DNA from: Bradyrhizobium sp. 21
GTDB taxonomy: Bacteria; Pseudomonadota; Alphaproteobacteria; Rhizobiales; Xanthobacteraceae
Length of the DNA: 64,000 nucleotides
Reading direction: 5' to 3'
Assembly: GCF_023073335.1 (NCBI RefSeq)
Contig: NZ_JADPJG010000002.1
Location: forward strand, 351,837 to 415,836
Shown here: piece by piece, positions 43,132-51,591 of the stretch
Layout of the letters: the number at the start of each line of letters is the position of its first letter
Numbering within the stretch: position 1 is the first letter of the stretch
Position numbers and translations under genes: made by a program
Notes under the pieces: model-generated
Told to the model about the DNA's origin: nothing
The model's input: only the letters and a program-made list of their open reading frames with translations
The model's database searches: none

Positions 43132-43845
43132 CTATTCGGTGTCGAGCAGGTGCCCGGCGTATGCCGCGACGTTGTCGGCGGTCGTGCGGATATGCGTCTC
43201 GATCAATTGCACCGCGAGATCCGGATTGCGCGCGATGGCGGCCTGCATGATCGCCTGATGCTCGCCGGCCTTGTCGCGCGGGCGCGGCCGGAAATTGGCC
43301 GACAGATGCCGATAGCGCTCGGCGCGATCGAACAGCTCGGCGCGAATGGCAAGAAGGGTGGCTGAGCCGCAAGCGGACACCAGTGCCTGGTGGAATTGGC
43401 GGTGGGCGATCTTCCATTCGGGATCGCGCAGCGGGTGCTCGGGATCGCGCTGCTCGATCCGCTTCAATCTGTGCAGGGTCGAAATGACGGCGATTTCCCA
43501 ATCGTCGTCGCCCCTTTCAATCGAGCGCCGGATCAGTTCCACCTCGATCAGCACCCGGGCATCGGTGACCTCCACCAGATCGCGGCGGCTGACCGGCGCC
43601 ACGCGATATCCGCGTTGCTCCTGCGCGTCGACCAGGCCTTCGGCGGCGAGCGCGGTCAGCGCCTCGCGCAGCGTCGTGAAGCTCGCGCCGAATCGCTCGC
43701 GCAGGACGTCGAACCGCAACGGCTCGCCCGGCGCCAGGGCGCAGGTAATGATCTCCTCGCGCAGCCGATGGGTGATGTCGGCGGCAATGGTCTTGCCGAA
43801 TTCCTTGCGGGGGCGAATGGCGCTGTCGGGCATGGTGCCTGTCAT
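43132..43845 (-). CDS. GntR-family regulator (FadR/FCD subfamily)
   Basis: About 237 residues from ATG 43845; ATG 43881 and 43833 are alternatives. The winged HTH is at about 15-75 (IAADITHRLREEIITCALAP, LRERFGASFTTLREALTALA, EGLVDAQEQRGYRV); the FCD helical effector domain follows, with metal-binding features (REF: Asp in TDARVLIEVEL, His in HRQFHQAL, GEHQAI and ETHIRTT). It lies between two copies of an identical palindrome and so probably represses both the FAH operon and the quinone-oxidoreductase operon. The ligand is likely a pathway acid. Confidence 0.92.
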   Translation of the reverse strand: MTGTMPDSAIRPRKEFGKTIAADITHRLREEIITCALAPGEPLRFDVLRERFGASFTTLREALTALAAEGLVDAQEQRGYRVAPVSRRDLVEVTDARVLIEVELIRRSIERGDDDWEIAVISTLHRLKRIEQRDPEHPLRDPEWKIAHRQFHQALVSACGSATLLAIRAELFDRAERYRHLSANFRPRPRDKAGEHQAIMQAAIARNPDLAVQLIETHIRTTADNVAAYAGHLLDTE

Positions 43846-43890
43846 TGAATCGATGCCCCAAGATGCCGCGCCAACGAGCATCTTGCAATA

Positions 43891-43920
43891 ATTTTCGTAA
43901 AGGATATGATTTTCGAAAAT
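43891..43920. promoter_or_regulatory. candidate GntR operator between gntR and oxidoreductase
   Basis: The palindrome attttcgaaaat (43909-43920) with a half site attttcg (43891-43897) 18 bp away matches the site at 43061-43092. It is 24 bp upstream of the oxidoreductase ATG and 46 bp upstream of gntR. Confidence 0.6.
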
Positions 43921-43943
43921 ATAGGCGGGGGAGCAGTGAAATC

Positions 43944-44936
43944 ATGAGGGCAGTGCTGGTGCGTCAGCCGGGTGGGCCGGATGCACTCGAATTGGTCGAG
44001 CTTCCGGCGCCTGTGCCCGGTCCCGGCCAGGTGCAGATCCGGGCCGAGGCATTCGGGGTGGGGCAGCCCGATGTGCTGATCCGCCGTGGAATCTACAAAT
44101 GGATGCCGCCGCTGCCGGCCAATCCCGGCAATGACGTCGCGGGCCGCATTGCCGCGCTCGGGCCCGGCGTCGAGGGGTTTGCGATCGGCCAGAAGGTGCT
44201 GCTGAGCGCGCGCGATCTGTCTCAGCGCGGCGGCTGCTATGCCGACTATGTGGTGGCGCCCGCCGACGCCGTTCACGCGCTGCCCGACAATGTCGATCTG
44301 CGAGCCGCCGTATGCCTGTCGAACTACCAGGTCGCCTACGCGCTGCTGCACGAATGCCGCCATCCGCGCGCACCCGCGAGCGTGCTGGTGATTGGCGCTG
44401 CCGGCGGCGTCGGCACCGCGCTGGTGCAACTGGCAAAACTCGCCAAGATGAATGTCATCGGCACGGTCTCGACCGACGAGAAGGCAGCGTTTGCGAAGGC
44501 GAACGGCGCCGATCACACCATCTTCTACCGCCGCGAGGACGTCGTGGCGCGGACGCGTGAACTGACAGACGGCGAGGGTGTCGGCCTCGTGCTCGATCAT
44601 GTCTGCGGTCCCGAGTTTACTGGCTATCTCGGCGCGCTCGGCAAATGGGGAACGCTGCTGTCGTACAATGCCTTCGCCGGATTGCCGGAAGAGAATTTGA
44701 TGGCGGCGATGCGCGACCATCTCGACATCTGTCCTGCGATACGCTGCTTCTCCTTCCACATCTACGACCACGATCGGGACGGGCGTCGCGCGCTGATGCG
44801 CAACGTGATCGATGCGCTGAGCCGCAATGCGATCAAGCCGGCGATCTCGGCGGTCCTCACGCTCGACGAAGTCAGCAAGGCCCATACGCTGCTCGAGCAG
44901 GGCTCCGCGCTCGGCAAGATCATCATGACGCCATGA
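43944..44936 (+). CDS. zinc-independent quinone oxidoreductase-like MDR protein
   Basis: 330 residues from ATG 43944. GroES-like domain (RAVLVRQPGGPDALELVELP, NPGNDVAGRIAALGPGVEGF) and Rossmann domain with VLVIGAAGGVGTALVQLAKL. No zinc-ligand pattern, so it belongs to the NADPH:quinone reductase branch. It starts the plus-strand part of the aromatic cluster, right after the candidate GntR operator; 16 bp separate it from the dioxygenase gene. Substrate unknown. Confidence 0.92.
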   Translation: MRAVLVRQPGGPDALELVELPAPVPGPGQVQIRAEAFGVGQPDVLIRRGIYKWMPPLPANPGNDVAGRIAALGPGVEGFAIGQKVLLSARDLSQRGGCYADYVVAPADAVHALPDNVDLRAAVCLSNYQVAYALLHECRHPRAPASVLVIGAAGGVGTALVQLAKLAKMNVIGTVSTDEKAAFAKANGADHTIFYRREDVVARTRELTDGEGVGLVLDHVCGPEFTGYLGALGKWGTLLSYNAFAGLPEENLMAAMRDHLDICPAIRCFSFHIYDHDRDGRRALMRNVIDALSRNAIKPAISAVLTLDEVSKAHTLLEQGSALGKIIMTP

Positions 44937-44952
44937 GGGGGTGGATTGCACG

Positions 44953-45858
44953 ATGACGACACAAGCACCCATTGCACGCTTCACCCGGCTTCGGCACGCG
45001 AGCTTTGCCTCGCCCGATCCCGAGCGGCTGCTCGACTATTATCGCGCCGTGATCGGGCTTGGCCTCGTCGGCCGCGACGGAGACCGCACGTTCCTCGCCA
45101 ACGATTCCGAGCAGCTTTCGCTGGTGATCGAGCCCGGCGACGCGGCGCTGACGAGCATCGGCTTCGAGATATCTCCCGACGTCCAGATCGAGGCGCTGGG
45201 TGCCGCGCTGAAGCAGGCCGATCTGCGGCCCGAGCTCCAGAGCGATCCCCTGCCTGGCGTTTCCAAATTGTTGTCGTTCAGCGATCCCGACGGCACACGC
45301 TTCGAGCTGATCCAGGGCTGGACGCCGACGCCCGCGCAGGAGCGGATCGGTGCGCTTGCCGTCACCAAGCTCGGCCATGTCGCCCTTCGCACGCCCGATC
45401 CGCGCGCGGCTTCGGAGTTCTATGCGAAATTCATGGGCCTGCGGGTCTCGGACTGGATCGAGGACCGCTTCGTCTTCATGCGCAGCGGCTATGAACATCA
45501 CACGCTGAACTTCGCCCGCGCCCCCGACCGCGGCCTGCATCATGTCGCGTTCGAGCTGCGCGGCCCGACCCATATGCAGCAGGCTTGCGACCATCTCGCC
45601 CGGCACAAGCTTGCCGTTCTCTGGGGACCGGTCCGTCACGGTCCCGGCCACAACACGGCGATCTATCACCGCAATCCCGACGGGCATCTGGTCGAGCTGT
45701 TTTGCGATCTCGACCGCATGACCGACGAGGCGCTCGGCTATTTCGAGCCGCGTCCCTGGCATCGCGATCGTCCGCAGCGGCCAAAAGTCTGGGTCGGCCT
45801 GCCGCGCGACGTCTGGGGCATGCCGCCGTCACCTGAATGCACCGAGTTCGCCCGCTAG
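44953..45858 (+). CDS. extradiol ring-cleavage dioxygenase (VOC superfamily)
   Basis: 301 residues from ATG 44953, two VOC modules as in type I extradiol dioxygenases. The Fe(II) ligands are His142 (LGHVALRT), His197 (LHHVAF) and Glu248 (DGHLVELF). The extradiol signature is complete from Val227-x-His229 through IYHRNPDG to Glu248. It should cleave a catechol-type ring next to the hydroxyls, producing a semialdehyde or diketo acid for the FAH enzyme. Fits the cluster's aromatic theme; actual substrate unknown. Confidence 0.88.
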   Translation: MTTQAPIARFTRLRHASFASPDPERLLDYYRAVIGLGLVGRDGDRTFLANDSEQLSLVIEPGDAALTSIGFEISPDVQIEALGAALKQADLRPELQSDPLPGVSKLLSFSDPDGTRFELIQGWTPTPAQERIGALAVTKLGHVALRTPDPRAASEFYAKFMGLRVSDWIEDRFVFMRSGYEHHTLNFARAPDRGLHHVAFELRGPTHMQQACDHLARHKLAVLWGPVRHGPGHNTAIYHRNPDGHLVELFCDLDRMTDEALGYFEPRPWHRDRPQRPKVWVGLPRDVWGMPPSPECTEFAR

Positions 45859-45931
45859 GCGAGCCGACGACGACTTGAAGAACGCCGCATCGTTGCGGCC
45901 AACGACATAACAATCAAAGGGAGAAGCATCC

Positions 45932-46933
45932 ATGCGACGGATGAAGCGGCTTGCTGCGGCCATTTTTCTGCTTGGTAGTTTTCTTGGCGGTTGTCTTGGC
46001 GGTTTTCTCGCAACCACCCCGGCGTCGGCGGACAATTATCCGTCGCGCCCGATCCGGCTGTTGCATGGATTTGCCGCGGGTGGGGCGGCCGATACGCTGT
46101 CGCGCATCGTCGCCGACGGGCTCTCGAAAAAGCTCGGGCAGCCGGTCATCGTCGAGGCCAAGCCCGGCGCCGGCGGCAACATCGCGGCGGATGCGATCGC
46201 GAAGGCCGCACCCGACGGCTACACGCTCGGCCTCGTCACCGGCGCTCACGCCATTTCCGCGGCGACCTACAAGAGCCTCGCCTACCAGCCGGCCGAGAGT
46301 TTCGAGATGATCTCGACGCTGGTCTACTATGCGCTCGTCATCGCGGTGCGTAGCGACTACCCGGCAAAATCGCTGGGCGAGCTCGTCGCCCTGGCAAAGC
46401 AGAAACCTGGCGCGCTTTCCTTCGGATCGGTCGGTTTCGGCAGCACGCACCATCTTGCAGGAGAGCTGTTGAACGCAGCCGCCGGCGTCGAGATCGTGCA
46501 CGTGCCGTATCGCGGCGATTCTCAATCTGTCACCGCCCTGCTCGGCGGAGAGGTTCCTGTTATCGTCGGCACGCCGGTCCTGCTCGCCCCGCAGATCCAG
46601 AGCGGTGGGATCCGCGGCCTGGCGGTGACCTCGCCGACGCGCACCGCATTGTTGCCCGACGTTCCGACGGTTCAGGAAGCCGGCATCAAAGGATATGACG
46701 TGCGCACCTGGGCCGGCCTCCTGGCCCCGAAGGGAACGCCGCCCGCCATCATGGCGGCGCTCAATGCCGCGACGCTCGAGGTGCTAAAGGATCCCGAGAC
46801 CAAGCAGCGGCTGGAGACCGCCGTCGGCGGCGAAGTCCGCGGCAGCACGCCGGAAGAGATGAAGGCCCTGATCGAGACCGAGATCAGCAAATGGACCGGC
46901 GTGGTGGAACGGGCGAAGATTCCGAAGATCTGA
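45932..46933 (+). CDS. tripartite tricarboxylate transporter (Bug) substrate-binding protein
   Basis: 333 residues with a signal peptide (RRMKRLAAAIFLLGSFLGGC, cleavage near TPASA). NYPSRPIRLLHGFAAGGAAD, VIVEAKPGAGGNIAADAIAK, SFGSVGFGSTHHLAGELLN and RGDSQSVTALLGGEVPVIVG are the Bug motifs. Last gene of the plus-strand aromatic unit before the porin; it probably binds the aromatic or dicarboxylic acid to be imported. No TctA/TctB genes are adjacent. Confidence 0.93.
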   Translation: MRRMKRLAAAIFLLGSFLGGCLGGFLATTPASADNYPSRPIRLLHGFAAGGAADTLSRIVADGLSKKLGQPVIVEAKPGAGGNIAADAIAKAAPDGYTLGLVTGAHAISAATYKSLAYQPAESFEMISTLVYYALVIAVRSDYPAKSLGELVALAKQKPGALSFGSVGFGSTHHLAGELLNAAAGVEIVHVPYRGDSQSVTALLGGEVPVIVGTPVLLAPQIQSGGIRGLAVTSPTRTALLPDVPTVQEAGIKGYDVRTWAGLLAPKGTPPAIMAALNAATLEVLKDPETKQRLETAVGGEVRGSTPEEMKALIETEISKWTGVVERAKIPKI

Positions 46934-47084
46934 CGATCGAAAGTGCAGAAGTGAACATAGCGCGTCCTCCCGCGTGCGGTAGTTCACAGCGTGGGAACCG
47001 GATTGCCGCGCCGGCTCTGATTGTTCGACGACCGACTTGAATGTCGGTCTGCGGCGTGCGTCATTTATCGCTCGGGAGGAGAGC

Positions 47085-48491
47085 GTGGCCGCCAAAGCAA
47101 TCAGGCATACTTTGCGGGCGTTGATCGTTGGTGCTTGCCTGATTGCGGCTGCCCAGTCCGCGGCTCAGGAGGACAAGAAAACCGACGACGACAAGCCTGC
47201 CGATCCCGATACCGGCGAGAGCACGATCGAGGAGAAAACGCTCGGGCTGCTGCCGAACCCCTGGCAAAAATACGGGGTGAAGCTTGCGGCCACCTATATC
47301 GGCGAGGGGCTTGGAAATCGGACCGGCGGCCTGAAGCAGGGTGCGATCTACGAGGGCAGGCTCAATCTCGCCGTCGACGTGGACCTCGACAAGCTCGCAG
47401 GTCTCGACAAGCTGACCTTTCACGCCAACATGTTTCAGATCCACGGCGACGGCCTCTCGCGCTCGAATCTGCAGAATTTCTTCGTCGTCAGCGGGATCGA
47501 GGCCTTGCCGTCGACGCGACTCTACGAGGCCTATTTCGAGAAGCAATGGGGCGACAAGAAAGTATCGCTCAAGTTCGGCCAGCTTGCAGCCGACAGCGAG
47601 TTCTTCAACACCAAATACACCGATGTTTTCACCAACGCCTCGATGGGCTGGCCGGCGATCACCTCGATTGTCCTGCCGAGCAGCGGACCGTCGCCGCCTT
47701 TGGCGGCGGTAGGCGCGCGCTTGCTGTGGAACGTCACCGACCAATTGTCCGTTCTTGGCGCGATTTTCGACGGCGATCAGGCCGGTCCCGGTCCGGGCGA
47801 TCCGCAGGAGCGCAACCGGTATGGCGTGAATTTCCGGGTCAACGATCCACCGCTTCTGCTCGGCCAGGTCCAATATGCCTGGAACAACAGGAAGGGTGAC
47901 CCGAATTTAACCGGCCAGATCAAGCTCGGCGGCTGGCGCCATTTCGGATCGTTCGGGGATCAGCGCTTCGCATCCAACGGCGTTTCGCTGGCCGCGCCGA
48001 CGAGCAGCGGCGAACCGCTTCTCCTGTCAGGCGATATCGGAGCTTGGGCGGTGTTCGAGCAGCAGATCTATCGGGTGCCGAACAGCGACGATCGCGGCAT
48101 CGGCATTTTCGCGCGCGTGTCCGGCGCGCCGGCCGACCGCAACCTGGTCGATGCCTATGCAGACGGCGGCGTCGAGTTCATCGGGCTCAGCGATGCGCGT
48201 CCCGACGACAAGTTCGGCATTGCCGCCGGGTATGCGCATGTCTCAAAGCGTGCCCAGGCGCTCGATGCCGATTATGGCAGGTTCGTCGATCCGCGCTGGC
48301 CGGTGCGGAGCTTCGAGGGGCTGCTCACGGCCGTCTACCAATATCAGATCAAGGACGGCTGGACCGTTCAGCCCAACTTTCAATACATCGTTCACCCCGG
48401 GGGTGGCGCGACGGCTCCGGCAAGTCCGCTGCCGGGAAAGGCATTGCGAAATGCCTCGGTCTTCGGATTACGCACGACCCTGAAATTTTAG
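47085..48491 (+). CDS. OprB-family carbohydrate-type porin
   Basis: Outer-membrane beta-barrel porin of 468 residues. GTG 47085 is chosen for its ggaggag ribosome-binding site; an upstream TTG (47037) is in frame. Signal peptide IRHTLRALIVGACLIAAAQS, then periplasmic loop, then alternating strands ending in a C-terminal Phe (RTTLKF). Motifs LTFHANMFQIHGDGLSRSNL and FGQLAADSEFFNTKY are OprB-like. Placed after the Bug gene, it may admit the same solute across the outer membrane, although OprB specificity cannot be read here. Confidence 0.88.
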   Translation: MAAKAIRHTLRALIVGACLIAAAQSAAQEDKKTDDDKPADPDTGESTIEEKTLGLLPNPWQKYGVKLAATYIGEGLGNRTGGLKQGAIYEGRLNLAVDVDLDKLAGLDKLTFHANMFQIHGDGLSRSNLQNFFVVSGIEALPSTRLYEAYFEKQWGDKKVSLKFGQLAADSEFFNTKYTDVFTNASMGWPAITSIVLPSSGPSPPLAAVGARLLWNVTDQLSVLGAIFDGDQAGPGPGDPQERNRYGVNFRVNDPPLLLGQVQYAWNNRKGDPNLTGQIKLGGWRHFGSFGDQRFASNGVSLAAPTSSGEPLLLSGDIGAWAVFEQQIYRVPNSDDRGIGIFARVSGAPADRNLVDAYADGGVEFIGLSDARPDDKFGIAAGYAHVSKRAQALDADYGRFVDPRWPVRSFEGLLTAVYQYQIKDGWTVQPNFQYIVHPGGGATAPASPLPGKALRNASVFGLRTTLKF

Positions 48492-48525
48492 GGCGCGGCA
48501 AACGGGAGCGAGGCTATGTCGGCAA

Positions 48526-48668
48526 TCATCGTGCCTCGACCCCCTCGCAATCCTCCTTCACGAAGCGGCCGGCGGGCTGATCCAGGAGATCGATCACCGC
48601 TTCCGAGGGCCGGGACAAGCGCGCACCCTTGGGCATCACCACGATCGGACGGTTGATTGGCGCAATTC
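48526..48668 (-). pseudogene. arsC remnant (C-terminal 45 residues)
   Basis: Minus-strand frame ending at the TGA 48526-48528 reads INRPIVVMPKGARLSRPSEA, then VIDLLDQPAGRFVKED. This matches the end of glutaredoxin-type arsenate reductase, compare INRPIVVSPKGVKLCRPSEV in the intact ArsC at 56839-57264. The catalytic Cys half is absent; the remnant abuts the fetB stop in another frame. It is a different, diverged copy, not a duplicate of the intact gene. Confidence 0.85.
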
Positions 48669-49468
48669 TACTCGGCGGTGGAAATTCGATCGATGCGCAA
48701 TCGATGCCGGTGATCGGTGAGAAGTCGAGCGCCTCCCATCACGGCGGCGAGAGTTCCCAATCCCGTGCCGCCGGCGATCAAGAACATGATCAAGAGTTGA
48801 TACTTAACGGCGTCTATCGGTTCGACGCCTGCAAGGATTTGACCGGTCATCATCCCCGGCAAAGAGACAAGGCCGATCGCAGCCATCGCATTGATGGTCG
48901 GCATCAGCCCGCTCCGCATTGCGTCCCGCAGGACCGGCAGCAACGCCTGATACCGAGTACCGCCAAGAGCAAGGCAAGCTTCGACGGCGGCCCGTTCGCG
49001 CACCAGGCTATTCGTCAGCACGTCCAGGCCCAGGCTTATCCCGGTCATGGTGTTGCCCAGGATCATGCCTAACAATGGCAGCGCATAGCGCGGATGATAC
49101 CAGGGATCCGGGCGTAGCTCCGTCAGAAGCGCGAACATCGTGACGGTACCGGCCGCGAGCAGCATGCATCCCGCCCCTAAGCCATAGCTCCAGATACCCG
49201 ACAGGCGTCGCTTTTGCCGAGCGACGATTTCCCGTGATGCGAAGAGAACCATGGTGACGGCGGTGAGAGCGGTCCAGAGCGGTGAGACCGCGGCGAACAG
49301 GAATGTCAATACGTATCCGATTAGCACCAGCTGAAGCACCATTCGCACGGTGGCGATGGCCAGCTGCTTTTCAAGCTTGAGGCGGAGAGCAAGCGAGAGA
49401 GCGCCGTCCATGACGACAAGGAGCGCGGGCAGGACCAAATCGCCGTATGCCAGGTGAATGTAAGTCAC
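48668..49468 (-). CDS. fetB: ABC transporter permease FetB (YbbM family)
   Basis: Membrane subunit of the FetAB iron-export/peroxide-resistance transporter. From GTG 49468 (4-bp overlap with the fetA stop) 266 residues with about seven helices: YGDLVLPALLVVMDGALSLA, VRMVLQLVLIGYVLTFLFAA, SREIVARQKRRLSG, and the family block NTMTGISLGLDVLTNSLVRE plus LPGMMTGQILAGVEPIDAVK. The frame stays open upstream to 49750 but that part is fetA in another frame. The stop abuts an arsC remnant. Confidence 0.9.
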   Translation of the reverse strand: MTYIHLAYGDLVLPALLVVMDGALSLALRLKLEKQLAIATVRMVLQLVLIGYVLTFLFAAVSPLWTALTAVTMVLFASREIVARQKRRLSGIWSYGLGAGCMLLAAGTVTMFALLTELRPDPWYHPRYALPLLGMILGNTMTGISLGLDVLTNSLVRERAAVEACLALGGTRYQALLPVLRDAMRSGLMPTINAMAAIGLVSLPGMMTGQILAGVEPIDAVKYQLLIMFLIAGGTGLGTLAAVMGGARLLTDHRHRLRIDRISTAE

Positions 49469-50061
49469 GGCCGATTTTCCTCGATTCCGCCGTCGGCATT
49501 CATCACAAGGACCCTCGACCCGACGCGGCGGGCCTGGGCGTTGTCGTGAGTACTCCAAACGACACTCGTTCCATTCGAAATGCGTTCCGCGATCAAGGAT
49601 TCCACGGCCGCCGTTGATGCCGAATCGAGAGCCGAAGTCGGCTCGTCCAGTAGAAGAACCTGCGACCGCAGCATCAGCGCCCGCACCAGCCCCAGCCGTT
49701 GCCGCTCTCCAGTCGAAAGTCTTTGGACCGGCCAGGGACCGCAACTGCACGGTAACCCCAGTCTCTTGACCAGCGGTAAGGCATCATCCCAGCCGCCGAA
49801 ATGATCTTGCACGATGTCTGACCACCAGCCCGGTTCGGCGGCGAGGTAGGTCACTCGCTTTCGCCAGGCAGGGGCGGGCATCGCCTCTCTGAGCGTTCCG
49901 TCCAGTTTGACCATTCCTTCGTTGGGATCGAGATCCGCGATCGAGCGAAGGAGTTGGGTCTTCCCGACGCCGGAGGGCCCTTGCAGGGCGACGCATTCGC
50001 CGTCCTGCAAGTCGAATGAAACGGAGATGTGCAAGCGCTTGAGCGCGCGGACCGTCAGCAT
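49465..50061 (-). CDS. fetA: ABC transporter ATP-binding protein FetA (YbbL family)
   Basis: ATPase subunit, 198 residues. Walker A GPSGVGKT at 28-35, signature LSTGERQRLG at 115-124, Walker B VLLLDEPTSALD and the switch His (STHDN). Short length is usual for FetA. It is overlapped by fetB and preceded 3 bp upstream by the ATP-grasp-like gene, so all three form one operon. Confidence 0.92.
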   Translation of the reverse strand: MLTVRALKRLHISVSFDLQDGECVALQGPSGVGKTQLLRSIADLDPNEGMVKLDGTLREAMPAPAWRKRVTYLAAEPGWWSDIVQDHFGGWDDALPLVKRLGLPCSCGPWPVQRLSTGERQRLGLVRALMLRSQVLLLDEPTSALDSASTAAVESLIAERISNGTSVVWSTHDNAQARRVGSRVLVMNADGGIEENRP

Positions 50062-50064
50062 GCG

Positions 50065-51096
50065 TCAAAGCTTGCGCCGGAGCCGATCGGCAACGCGCCT
50101 CGCGATCTCCGCAGGCGCCTCTTCCGGATAAGGATGCACCGAGCTGACATTGATCTCACCGAGTACATAACTGTCGGTCCCGTCGGGAAGGACCGGGCCA
50201 AGCATGAAGTCGGCGTCCCAAATCGCAGGCAGGTCAAGTCGCGCAATATCCAGCAACGACGTCATCTGGGGCGTCCACTCGTCCTCCATCAACCGACGCA
50301 GCCGCTGGAAGCGCGGGTCTGCGTTGGACGAATAGAGCCGTGGTCCGGCCTCGGCGCGTGCGGCCGGCGAATCAACCAGGGCTTTGACCTTGTGATGGCC
50401 AAAGCCGGCGCAGCGATCGCCTGCCATGTAGCAACGTACGACGCCCTCGCTCAGGCGAGGCTGGAACGGCTGGTCGATCACGCTGCCGTTCTCGAAATAC
50501 TCCGCGCAGCGACGGAGAAAATCATCCAGCGTCAGTTCCTCGGGCGCGTCCTTGGTCGCGTCCAGCACCTTGATCATGGAGGTCGGCAGCCGCTCGACTT
50601 TCCACACGCCTTGGCCGCCGTTGCCCCGGTTGCGCTTGATCACGCGCGAACCGCTGGCGAGCCGTGTCGGCAACTCGGCGCGCATGGCATCGGCAGTTTG
50701 ATACAAAGCGGTGTCGCATCCCCACCCCATCGAGCGGGTACGATAGAGTACCTCCTTGGTGCCCATCTTGAGAATGACGTCCGGATGAGCGCTGACCCAC
50801 ACGCCCCGTGCGGCCACGTCGCGCAGCAGCGCGTCGAGACCAGCGCGATTTCGACCGTCTTGAATGGGGTTGACCCAGACGAGCACGCCGTCCACCGCGA
50901 GCAATTGTTCACGGACGTCCTCGGCAAAGCTTTCATCATAGATGGCCGGGCGCGCCTCGATGCCGACGGTGGCGAGGGCCTCAAAGAGATGCGCGAAGCG
51001 GCTGTTTTGGGCCGTCGCGTCGCGGCGCGCGGCAGCGTCTCCGCGTGAGAGGATGGCGACGGTGTGTTGGTGAGAAGGGCGTCGTTCGATGTCCAT
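50065..51096 (-). CDS. ATP-grasp-like protein, Cj0069 type
   Basis: About 343 residues from ATG 51096. The sequence HTVAILSRGDAAARRDATAQ opens it; GVLVWVNPIQDGRNRAGLDA, RVIKRNRGNGGQGVWKVERL (ATP-grasp-like Gly-rich loop) and WDADFMLGPVLPDG then LGEINVSSVHPYPEEAPAE (metal-binding Glu-x-Asn) fit the fold. I recall Cj0069 as the family name, tentatively. Ligase substrate unknown. It is the first gene of the fetAB operon, a link worth testing. Confidence 0.75.
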   Translation of the reverse strand: MDIERRPSHQHTVAILSRGDAAARRDATAQNSRFAHLFEALATVGIEARPAIYDESFAEDVREQLLAVDGVLVWVNPIQDGRNRAGLDALLRDVAARGVWVSAHPDVILKMGTKEVLYRTRSMGWGCDTALYQTADAMRAELPTRLASGSRVIKRNRGNGGQGVWKVERLPTSMIKVLDATKDAPEELTLDDFLRRCAEYFENGSVIDQPFQPRLSEGVVRCYMAGDRCAGFGHHKVKALVDSPAARAEAGPRLYSSNADPRFQRLRRLMEDEWTPQMTSLLDIARLDLPAIWDADFMLGPVLPDGTDSYVLGEINVSSVHPYPEEAPAEIARRVADRLRRKL

Positions 51097-51591
51097 GCGC
51101 AAGCTCCACGAATGGCGTGCTGCGCAGAGCTTGGACCGAAGCCTCACGGGGAGTCTGCTTTGTCCCCACGCAAACGAGACTAGCGAGCCCGTCCGCGAGT
51201 TTCAAGACGTGGCTGGCGGGGTTCCGCGGAGCAGTGAACTCTTTGTGACGTTCGCCGGGGACGTCGCTGGGCCGCCTGAAAGCCTACGCCCGTTGACAGC
51301 TGCCGCTCTCGGGTTTTTACTTGGGGCTCGGGGATGTGCGATCTCCCCGTGAGGCGACATGCCCAAGCATCGCGTCCTGATCACCAAGGGCGCAGCATGT
51401 CATCATACATCCCCGATTTCATCCGTCAGACCGGCTCGACTTTTTGGCACGGCGTCCGCGCCGGTCGCGTCGCTGTGCACATTAATGCCCGCGGCCTCTT
51501 GCGCCTTGTGGGCATCGCGTAGGGGAAGATCGCGAAACGGACTTCACCTGGGGCAAGAAAACTTGGGGCAGGACAAACCAGGAGAATGATC
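51097..51591. other. intergenic region with hairpin leader and a possible tiny gene
   Basis: About 490 bp. On the minus strand, the leader of the ATP-grasp-like gene contains gggga...tcccc (about 51150-51170) and further small stems. On the plus strand a 41-codon frame (51397-51522) is the only candidate gene. No known riboswitch was recognised. Confidence 0.4.
51397..51522 (+). CDS. possible 41-residue protein
   Basis: ATG 51397 opens MSSYIPDFIRQTGSTFWHGV, then RAGRVAVHINARGLLRLVGIA. The amphipathic character and good codon use suggest it may be real, but the ribosome-binding site is weak (aagggcgcagc) and no family is known. Listed for completeness. Confidence 0.3.
   Translation: MSSYIPDFIRQTGSTFWHGVRAGRVAVHINARGLLRLVGIA

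Noticed and set aside
46951..46987. gtgaac/gttcac inverted repeat after the second Bug gene as a terminator
   Set aside because: Six-base arms with a long, mostly unpaired interior and no T-run; too weak to call.
51097..51190. Metal riboswitch (yybP-ykoY or similar) in the leader of the ATP-grasp-like gene
   Set aside because: A small gggga/tcccc hairpin is present but the conserved loops of known metal riboswitches are not recognisable.
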